Positions 1 to 4,833 of a stretch of DNA of 9,926 nucleotides are shown piece by piece. A program made the position numbers and the translations under genes. The DNA lies in contig DAOUJX010000001.1 in NCBI GenBank assembly GCA_034422075.1, forward strand, positions 1-9,926, written 5' to 3'. Numbering within the stretch: the first letter of the stretch is position 1; every line of letters starts with the position of its first letter. The notes beneath the pieces are model-generated. The model searched no databases, was not told the DNA's origin, and was given only the letters and a program-made list of their open reading frames with translations. The stretch comes from S34-282 sp034422075 (lineage in GTDB: Bacteria; Chloroflexota; Dehalococcoidia; Lucifugimonadales; Australimonadaceae).

Positions 1-538
1 AGCATCGGGCCACGTCATTGGGGTCGACATGACACCGGAGATGCTTGATCGCGCCAATGCCAACGCAGCGTCAAGCGGCTACACCAACGTCGAGTTCCGC
101 CACGGCGACCTCGAAGCCCTGCCCGTCGACGACGATAGCGTTGACCTGGTCATCTCGAACTGCGTCATCAACCTCGTGCCGAATCGAACGCAGGTCTACC
201 GTGAGGCGCTGCGCGTGCTCAAGCCGGGTGGTCGCATCTGCGTATCCGACACGATTCAGACGGTCGCACTGCCTGACTCGCTGCTTAGCACGGAAGTGGC
301 GAAGGCCGGCTGCATCTCGGCGGTTGTGACGAAGGAGGCGTATCTGGCGTCGTTGAGCGACGCGGGGTTCAAGGATGTCCAGATAGAAGGGGAGGCGCCC
401 TACCCTTCCGATCTCGGCTTCGAAGAGCGCCTCATCGAAGGCCTACGCGACGAGCAGGGCGTCCCCGAAGAGGCCGTGCGCGCCGCCGCTCGCTCGCTGG
501 TCAGCATTGTGGTGACGGCGGCTAAGCCGGGGGCGTAG
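1..538 (+). CDS. arsM: ArsM-type arsenite S-adenosylmethionine methyltransferase, 3' part
   Basis: The gene is cut by the left edge. The reading frame is open from base 2 (A-S-G-H-V-I-G-V-D before the Met at 29) and ends at TAG 536-538. What remains is the second half of a class I SAM-dependent methyltransferase: the GVDMTPEML strand-and-helix that follows the SAM-binding glycine loop, the acidic EFRHGDLEALP segment, the DLVISNCVINL strand and the LRVLKPGGR motif. Two cysteines, in ISNC (codon at 161) and AGCIS (codon at 311), match the positions of As(III)-binding cysteines in ArsM/As3MT proteins. The N-terminal cysteine(s) would lie outside the window. The C-terminus ends in a typical VSIVVTAAKP strand, so this end looks complete. 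ArsM methylates arsenite to methylated and volatile arsenicals in the cytoplasm. No other ars gene is visible here. A related small-molecule methyltransferase remains possible. Confidence 0.8.
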   Translation, partial: ASGHVIGVDMTPEMLDRANANAASSGYTNVEFRHGDLEALPVDDDSVDLVISNCVINLVPNRTQVYREALRVLKPGGRICVSDTIQTVALPDSLLSTEVAKAGCISAVVTKEAYLASLSDAGFKDVQIEGEAPYPSDLGFEERLIEGLRDEQGVPEEAVRAAARSLVSIVVTAAKPGA

Positions 539-547
539 ACGCCCCGG
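527..547. terminator. GC-rich stem-loop between convergent genes, possible terminator
   Basis: GGGGCG (530-535) pairs with CGCCCC (540-545) around a TAGA loop. Two further CC/GG pairs (527-528 with 546-547) form if G529 is bulged. The hairpin sits between the convergent methyltransferase and amidohydrolase genes, where a shared bidirectional terminator would be expected. There is no T-run on either strand, so it is not a classical intrinsic terminator, and its role is inferred from position and stem strength only. Confidence 0.4.
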
Positions 548-562
548 GCTCGGTTACGCCAG

Positions 563-2179
563 CTAGTACCTGCGATACAGACACTCGCCGTCAACGTACG
601 TCCGCTCGACGGCAATGTCTGCGATGAAGTCCGGGTTGGCCTGCGTCGGGTCGTGGCTCAGGACTACTAGGTCTGCCCGCTTCCCGACCTCTATCGACCC
701 GACCTCCGACTCCCTTCTCAGCGCCACTGCCGAGTTGAGCGTATACATCCTCAGCGCTTCCATCGGTGTTACGGCCTCTTCGGGCGCAATGGGCTCTCCG
801 ATCCTTCGTGCCACCCTGTTCACCGCCGCCCGTATGCCGATCAAGGGATTCAACGGTGCGCATGGGTTGTCCGAGCCCGCCGCCACGGTCAACCCTCCGT
901 CGAGCATGCTGCGGAACGGCTCGACCCCGAACGTCCGGCCTAGCTCACGAGCATGCTCCTGTTGTACCTCCGACCATGTATAGACGAAGGGCGGCTGTAT
1001 CGACGCTATGACACCCAATGACCTTGCCCGCTCTATCTGCTCCCGCGTCGGCATCGTGAAGTGCTCGATACGGAATCGAGGGTCGGAAGCAGGGCGGTTC
1101 CGCAACGCCCGTTCGAACGAGTTCAGCGCCTGCTCGATGGCCCATGGCCCGAGGCAGTGAATGAGGACCTGCATCCCCAGCCGGTGCGCTGACAGGACGA
1201 GTACATCCGCCTCTTCCTGGGTGTAGAACCGTGCCCCGACCCGGCTGAGGTGCCCACCCGCGTGGCACTTGTAGTGCGCCGCCTCCGGGAACACTGGATC
1301 CATAAACAGCTTCAGCGTCCCGCCCCGGAGCCTGTCGGACGTGTCCCCAGTCCCTAGTTCCCCCCTTGCTGCCTCTTTCGGAGCCCGGAAGAACATCTGC
1401 CCCCCCAGCTGCTGCCGCAGAGTGAAGGGGAGCATGCCGTGGGCATCGGCCGCCTTGTACAGCCGCGCGGCATCCGGAGTCACCAGTGCGTCTCCCACCG
1501 ACGTTATGCCCACCGAGAGATGCTTCATCGCGTTCCGGTAGACGTACTCGACCGCCGCCTCCCCGTAGTGGTCGATGTGCCCTCTCAGGCAAAGCGAATG
1601 GACAGGATCCATGGCCCTTTCCCAGAGCTCGCCTGTTGGTTCCCCATCGCTATCCTTCAGAATTTGCCCCCCGTGAGGGTCGGGCGTGTTGGCATCGATG
1701 CCGGCCAACCTCAAAGCCACGGAGTTGGCATAGGAGCTGTGGTAGGTCTTGTCGACTACGCACACAGGGTTGTTCGGCGCCGCATCGTCCAGGTCGCGGC
1801 GGGTGAGGTTCCGCTCCTCCCGCACGTAACTCCCATCGAATCCCCAGCCCCATAGCCACTGGCGGGGAAGCGCCGCCTCTGCCGTCCGAGCTACCGCATC
1901 CTTTATCCCGGCGATGCTCTCGTGCGGAGGCGTCCAGCAGTCCACCGCCACGGGGTCGAACACCGTCATCGAGAAGTGGTTGTGCGCATCGACGAACCCA
2001 GGGAGCAGCGTGCGCCCGGCTAGTTGGACCACCTCGGTCTTCTCCGAGACCATTCTTCCGATCTCGGCGGTTGCGCCCACGGCAGCAATCTTGCCGTCCC
2101 TTACCGCCACGGCCTCCGCGCGTGCGCCCGACGCACTCATTGGTATGACGTTTCCGCCTAGGAAGATCAGGTTGTCCAT
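563..2179 (-). CDS. YtcJ-like metal-dependent amidohydrolase (Amidohydro_3 family)
   Basis: This is a 538-residue cytoplasmic hydrolase of the amidohydrolase superfamily. An N-terminal beta-sandwich piece (IFLGGNVIPM, VAVRDGKIAAVG) leads into LLPGFVDAHNHF, where His66 and His68 form the HxH metal site. Further family marks are GEPTGELWERAM (180-190), TLKLFMD with Lys290, His341, RIEH with His373, and AAGSDNP with Asp437. The C-terminal EVGSIEVGKRADLVVLSHDP returns to the beta-sandwich. Such enzymes hydrolyse amide, carbamate or cyclic-imide bonds; the substrate cannot be read from sequence. The chosen ATG at 2179 has a GGGGAG ribosome-binding site 4 nt upstream. A GTG at 2191 would add four residues but has no such site. 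The usual HAxGD motif around His341 reads HCLGPWA, so the aspartate is replaced. The gene follows the potassium channel on the same strand after 83 bp, and co-transcription is uncertain. Confidence 0.88.
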   Translation of the reverse strand: MDNLIFLGGNVIPMSASGARAEAVAVRDGKIAAVGATAEIGRMVSEKTEVVQLAGRTLLPGFVDAHNHFSMTVFDPVAVDCWTPPHESIAGIKDAVARTAEAALPRQWLWGWGFDGSYVREERNLTRRDLDDAAPNNPVCVVDKTYHSSYANSVALRLAGIDANTPDPHGGQILKDSDGEPTGELWERAMDPVHSLCLRGHIDHYGEAAVEYVYRNAMKHLSVGITSVGDALVTPDAARLYKAADAHGMLPFTLRQQLGGQMFFRAPKEAARGELGTGDTSDRLRGGTLKLFMDPVFPEAAHYKCHAGGHLSRVGARFYTQEEADVLVLSAHRLGMQVLIHCLGPWAIEQALNSFERALRNRPASDPRFRIEHFTMPTREQIERARSLGVIASIQPPFVYTWSEVQQEHARELGRTFGVEPFRSMLDGGLTVAAGSDNPCAPLNPLIGIRAAVNRVARRIGEPIAPEEAVTPMEALRMYTLNSAVALRRESEVGSIEVGKRADLVVLSHDPTQANPDFIADIAVERTYVDGECLYRRY

Positions 2180-2262
2180 CCAACTCCCCACGAAGAGCAG
2201 CGCACGACTGTCAAGTAGCGGCGCTCAGCTTCTGATCCGCTCCTCAGGCCACCGCATACACC

Positions 2263-3000
2263 TTAGCGTAACGACGAGAGCGCCGAGAGCGCCATCTCTC
2301 TGCCGCCGATGAGGTACGGCCGTACCACTTCATCGGCGCCCGCCCTGCGCAGCTTCTCCGCAGCATCCGCTCGAGAAGCGCGCGCCACGATGTGCAGCCC
2401 CGCATTCAGGCTGCGGGCCGTCAGCGTCACATAGACGTTCTGGCTGTCGTCGCCCGTTGCCGCCACGAGGCCCTGCGCCTTACTGACTTGGGCCACCGAC
2501 AAGTTCTCGTCCTCCGACGAATCGCCATGTACCCACAGCATGCCGCGCTCTTCGGCTTCGGCCAACGCCTCCATGCTCTTGTCAATGACGACGAGCGCCG
2601 CCGATTGCTCCTGGAGCGTGAACGCGACAGCCTTGCCCACCCGTCCGAAGCCGCAGACGATGAAGTGGCCGTTCAGTTTCGACATCCGCGATTGCATTCT
2701 GCGCCTCCTTACCAGGCTTCGGAAAAGCTCCTGCACCACGATGAGCTGCACCACGCTCGTGAGGATGTAGAGCATCACGCCCACGCCGGCCACCATCAGG
2801 AACATCGTAAAGACGCGCCCTGCGGAAGAGAGGGGGTGCACCTCCTCATAGCCGACCGTGGTGAAGGTGACGACGGTCATGTAGGCCGCGTCGAGGAACG
2901 ACCAGCCCTCGATGAGCATGTAGCCCGCGACGGCCAACCCCACCAGGGCGGCAAGCGCGCCTAAGGCCCTGACCAACTGCGACTCGAACAGACGCGCCAC
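2263..3000 (-). CDS. Two-TM potassium channel with RCK/TrkA-N domain
   Basis: This is a 245-residue inner-membrane protein. TM1 lies at about residues 10-30, a pore helix with selectivity filter TTVGYEE at 47-53, and TM2 at about 63-89. A basic linker (RSLVRRRRMQSR) leads to a cytoplasmic Rossmann-type RCK/TrkA-N domain from residue 112, with the nucleotide-binding loop GFGRVG at 117-122, VIDKS, HGDSSED and VAATGDD. This is the MthK-like architecture of ligand-gated K+ channels. The filter reads GYEE where classical channels have GYGD. The protein ends at VVRPYLIGGREMALSALSSLR, immediately after RCK_N, without the roughly 90-residue RCK_C/TrkA_C domain that MthK-type channels carry. The GTG at 3000 is preferred because TAGGCGA lies just before it; a TTG at 3030 would add ten residues but has no visible ribosome-binding site. 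The function is confident, the start less so. Confidence 0.88.
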   Translation of the reverse strand: MARLFESQLVRALGALAALVGLAVAGYMLIEGWSFLDAAYMTVVTFTTVGYEEVHPLSSAGRVFTMFLMVAGVGVMLYILTSVVQLIVVQELFRSLVRRRRMQSRMSKLNGHFIVCGFGRVGKAVAFTLQEQSAALVVIDKSMEALAEAEERGMLWVHGDSSEDENLSVAQVSKAQGLVAATGDDSQNVYVTLTARSLNAGLHIVARASRADAAEKLRRAGADEVVRPYLIGGREMALSALSSLR

Positions 3001-3038
3001 TCGCCTACACCTCGCACTGACGTAACGCAAACCGTCGA

Positions 3039-3060
3039 GGCTGTACGTACTAACACAGCC
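3039..3060. promoter_or_regulatory. 22-bp dyad upstream of the K+ channel gene, candidate operator
   Basis: GGCTGT (3039-3044) and ACAGCC (3055-3060) are perfect inverted 6-mers separated by 10 bp. The spacer edge adds a self-complementary GTACGTAC (3043-3050). The half-site centres are 16 bp apart, a geometry common for dimeric helix-turn-helix repressors. It lies 39-60 nt before the preferred GTG start of the channel gene. A hairpin in the leader RNA is an alternative reading. No regulator gene is adjacent. Confidence 0.3.
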
Positions 3061-3077
3061 AGCGCTGCTCCGCAGAG

Positions 3078-3083
3078 ATTATC
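3078..3083 (-). promoter_or_regulatory. Possible -10 element for the K+ channel gene
   Basis: The minus strand reads GATAAT, one mismatch from the TATAAT consensus, in the 178-bp gap (3001-3178) between the channel and the esterase. No good -35 element is seen 16-18 bp further upstream. If used, the start point would fall near 3071, which places the 22-bp dyad in the early transcribed region. The rest of this gap holds no gene or RNA that I can recognise. Confidence 0.22.
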
Positions 3084-3178
3084 AGCGCGGCGGCACTGAT
3101 GAGCACGCTACACCCGAGGGGCCGCATCGGACTCCGTGGAGGCGCCGTTGGTGCGCACTAGGGCGGTGCTGGCGTCGC

Positions 3179-3823
3179 CTACCCCAAGACGCGGTGGATG
3201 AAGTCGCGAGCGAGTTCGAGGACGCGCTGGTCGATTGAGTGGCCTAAGCCCGGCAGGATGTGCACCTCATTCGGGACACCGAGGCGAGCTAGCGCGTCCG
3301 CGGCCTCGCGTGATCCGTCAGCGGGCAGTACGGAGTCGTCCTCGCCATGGACGAGCAGGACGGGCGTGCGATTGGCCAGCTCGTCGGCGAGCGTGTCGCC
3401 AGTGATCATCGCGCCGCTGAGCGCGACAACCCCCGCGAGCGGCGTCGCCCGTCGCGGCGCAGCGTGCAGCGAGACGATGCTACCCTGCGAGAAGCCGAGT
3501 AGCACGCAGCGGTCGGGGCCGAGCCCGTACCCCGCAACTACCTCATCAACGTAGCTGTCGACGATGGACGTGACGGCGCGGGCGCCCTCGACGCGCGCCT
3601 CCGGGGTGGCCCGTGAGTACCACTGGTAGCCAAAAGGTCCGTCCTCGAACGGGTACGGCGCGTCGGGCGAGTGAAAGGCCGTATTCGGCAGCGACGGCGC
3701 AAGATACGGCGCAAGCCCCATCAGGTCGTCGCCGTTCGACCCCCTCCCGTGCAGCATGACGACGACGGAGTCGGCCGCATTGTCGCTCAAGGGCTTTCGA
3801 GTGGGGCCGGAAAGAGAAGGCAC
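3179..3823 (-). CDS. Phospholipase/carboxylesterase family alpha/beta hydrolase
   Basis: This is a 214-residue cytoplasmic serine hydrolase of the Abhydrolase_2 family (acyl-protein thioesterase and carboxylesterase relatives). The oxyanion-hole segment VVVMLHGRGSNGDDLMGLAP is at about 20-39. The nucleophile elbow GFSQGS gives Ser112, GEDDSVLP gives catalytic Asp163, and GLGHSID gives His195, so the triad is complete. The family usually runs to about 200-225 residues and begins just before a short GP-containing strand. This fits the GTG at 3823 (PSLSGPTRKPL follows) better than the longer open frame that reaches back to 3967 through the cupin start. An ATG at 3868 would add 15 low-complexity residues and has no ribosome-binding site. 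The gene is divergent from the cupin. The substrate is unknown; short-chain esters are the generic activity of the family. Confidence 0.87.
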   Translation of the reverse strand: MPSLSGPTRKPLSDNAADSVVVMLHGRGSNGDDLMGLAPYLAPSLPNTAFHSPDAPYPFEDGPFGYQWYSRATPEARVEGARAVTSIVDSYVDEVVAGYGLGPDRCVLLGFSQGSIVSLHAAPRRATPLAGVVALSGAMITGDTLADELANRTPVLLVHGEDDSVLPADGSREAADALARLGVPNEVHILPGLGHSIDQRVLELARDFIHRVLG

Positions 3824-3830
3824 GTGGGGG

Positions 3831-3839
3831 AGTGTAGCA
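3831..3839 (-). promoter_or_regulatory. Extended -10 promoter element of the esterase gene
   Basis: The minus strand reads TGCTACACT, an extended -10 (TGn followed by TACACT, two mismatches from TATAAT). It ends 7 nt before the GTG chosen as the esterase start at 3823, so the predicted transcript would be leaderless or nearly so. That agrees with the absence of a Shine-Dalgarno sequence there. No good -35 is visible. Confidence 0.35.
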
Positions 3840-3850
3840 GACGAGGGAGC

Positions 3851-3866
3851 GGGGCCGTTTGGCCCC
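3851..3866. promoter_or_regulatory. Perfect 16-bp palindrome between divergent esterase and cupin genes
   Basis: GGGGCC (3851-3856), a GTTT spacer and GGCCCC (3861-3866) form a perfect inverted repeat. It lies between the putative -10 elements of the esterase (3831-3836, minus) and the cupin (3875-3880, plus), overlapping where the -35 region of either promoter would be. A shared operator for both genes is a reasonable inference. GC-rich chance pairing cannot be excluded. Confidence 0.35.
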
Positions 3867-3874
3867 ATACGGCG

Positions 3875-3880
3875 TATACT
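3875..3880 (+). promoter_or_regulatory. -10 element TATACT before the cupin gene
   Basis: TATACT differs from TATAAT at one position. It is followed 8 nt later by a strong AGGAGG ribosome-binding site (3889-3894), six bases before the ATG at 3901. The expected start point near 3887 gives a leader of about 14 nt. No convincing -35 is present; the place where it would sit is occupied by the 3851-3866 palindrome. Confidence 0.45.
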
Positions 3881-3900
3881 CGTTCCGCAGGAGGCGTGCC

Positions 3901-4308
3901 ATGCCAGAGCCGCGATTCGTTCGCTTTGACGAGCAGACGCCAATTGACCGGGGCAACGGGGCTGCAAGCGTACCCTTGCTCCTCAAGGAATCGGGCGCCC
4001 ACACGTTCATCTCCGGCATATCGACATTCCAGCCGGGCGTCAGTGTGCCGCTCCACTCGCATAACACCGATGAGATGGTGACGGTGCTGGAGGGCGCGGG
4101 CGAGTGCGAGGTAGAGGGCGAGGTGCAGCTCGTCAAAGCGCTCGATACCACCTACATCCCCGCCGGGCTAACGCACTGCTTCCGCAACACGTCCGATACG
4201 CCCCTGCGCATCCTGTGGGTCTACGCATCCACAGACGTGACACGCACCTTTGCCGACACGGGAGCCACCGTCCCGCATCTATCGCCTGAGGACATCGTGG
4301 GCCGTTAG
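3901..4308 (+). CDS. Small single-domain cupin protein
   Basis: This 135-residue protein consists of essentially one cupin beta-barrel. Cupin motif 1 reads PGVSVPLHSHNTDEMVTVLEGAGE and supplies His52, His54 and Glu58. Motif 2 reads YIPAGLTHCFRN and supplies His92. All four usual metal ligands are therefore present, so a bound divalent metal is likely. There is no signal peptide or membrane segment. Small cupins of this type include isomerases, dioxygenases and ligand sensors, and the sequence does not decide between these. The ATG at 3901 is supported by AGGAGG six bases upstream; the frame extends back to a TTG at 3859 that lacks such a site. It is divergent from the esterase, and its stop codon overlaps that of the convergent membrane protein gene. 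Confidence 0.85.
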   Translation: MPEPRFVRFDEQTPIDRGNGAASVPLLLKESGAHTFISGISTFQPGVSVPLHSHNTDEMVTVLEGAGECEVEGEVQLVKALDTTYIPAGLTHCFRNTSDTPLRILWVYASTDVTRTFADTGATVPHLSPEDIVGR

Positions 4309-4748
4309 GCTTGGCTCTTGCGGCGGAGCCGCGCATGTGCGCCGACGCCTACCTGGTAGATGATGGCGCCCTCCGCTATCGCCGCAGGCAACGCTGTGCC
4401 AAAGAAGACGCCCAGCTCGTTCTCCTCATATCCACGATCGCCCGTAAGCACGTAGATAAGGCCGGGGACAACTATGGTCACCCCGCCCAACACGCCCCCG
4501 GCAACGGCCTTGATGGTGCGCCTGCGCGGCCTTCCGAGCAGCGCGGCGACGGCGTAGGGGAGGGTGTAGCCTTGCAGCAGCCACACCGGCCCCACCCAAT
4601 CGCCCGCCCAGTCGTTGGCATTATCGAGAGCGATGAATGTGGTGATGCCAAGGCCGACGACGATTAGCGTGACCGCGGCGTACTTGGCCATTGCTAGCCA
4701 CTTGGGCGGCGTGGTGGACTTGTGCGGGGGGTCGCGTTGCTCAGCCAA
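4305..4748 (-). CDS. Small four-helix membrane protein of unknown function
   Basis: This is a 147-residue protein I do not recognise. A hydrophilic N-terminus of about 20 residues (EQRDPPHKSTTPPK) precedes four probable transmembrane segments at about 23-41, 52-72, 81-101 and 112-134. A basic loop RPRRRTIK (73-80) lies between TM2 and TM3, and a basic tail (RLRRKSQ) ends the protein, which suggests that both face the cytoplasm. The TM3-TM4 loop is acidic (GDRGYEENE). The start is a TTG at 4748 preceded by AGGGGG at a short distance; an ATG at 4691 would remove the N-terminal tail but has no ribosome-binding site. Its stop TAA shares bases with the cupin TAG, so the two convergent genes overlap by 4 nt. 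The start is divergent from the F420 operon, about 85 bp from cofG. No function is assigned. Confidence 0.72.
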   Translation of the reverse strand: MAEQRDPPHKSTTPPKWLAMAKYAAVTLIVVGLGITTFIALDNANDWAGDWVGPVWLLQGYTLPYAVAALLGRPRRRTIKAVAGGVLGGVTIVVPGLIYVLTGDRGYEENELGVFFGTALPAAIAEGAIIYQVGVGAHARLRRKSQA

Positions 4749-4756
4749 CGCCCCCT

Positions 4757-4766
4757 ATGCTACCAT
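4757..4766. promoter_or_regulatory. Possible overlapping divergent -10 elements between membrane protein gene and cofG
   Basis: The ten bases ATGCTACCAT read as extended -10 elements on both strands. On the plus strand it is TGC followed by TACCAT, with TTGCTC (4737-4742) 18 bp upstream as a weak -35. On the minus strand it is TGG followed by TAGCAT, ending 8 nt before the TTG start at 4748. Each hexamer matches TATAAT at four of six positions, so this is a weak call. It is nonetheless the best promoter candidate in the only gap before the five-gene F420 operon. Confidence 0.25.
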
Positions 4767-4815
4767 TGCCGCCGCTCTAGGCAGGGGCCCATCGCGCCTC
4801 GACTTCCCCGGGTGG

Positions 4816-4829
4816 CCGGCATACGCCGG
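4816..4829 (+). other. Short hairpin just before the cofG start codon
   Basis: CCGGC (4816-4820) and GCCGG (4825-4829) form a five-pair stem with an ATAC loop, ending 4 nt before the ATG at 4834. It occupies the position where a ribosome-binding site would normally be, and no good Shine-Dalgarno sequence is seen. It could restrain translation of the first gene of the operon, or the true start could be elsewhere. Confidence 0.25.
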
Positions 4830-4833
4830 ACTC

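Noticed and set aside
945..1592. 215-codon minus-strand frame inside the amidohydrolase
   Set aside because: Out-of-frame shadow of the amidohydrolase, Gly/Arg/Ala-rich, no domain.
2209..2214. TTGACA on the minus strand upstream of the amidohydrolase, a perfect -35
   Set aside because: No -10-like hexamer lies 15-19 bp downstream; that position is G-rich and already contains the ribosome-binding site.
3824..3967. Upstream extension of the esterase frame to 3967
   Set aside because: It runs through the cupin promoter, its ribosome-binding site and the cupin N-terminus, and the extra residues look like low-complexity translation of non-coding DNA; GTG 3823 gives the normal family length.
3546..4151. 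201-codon minus-strand open frame across the esterase and cupin
   Set aside because: Cys/Arg/Ser-rich translation without domain features; it is opposite the well-supported cupin and in another frame of the esterase.
4615..4833. Upstream extension of the cofG reading frame by 73 codons
   Set aside because: It is antisense to the start of the membrane protein gene, has no similarity to CofG N-termini and no ribosome-binding site; the family domain begins after ATG 4834.
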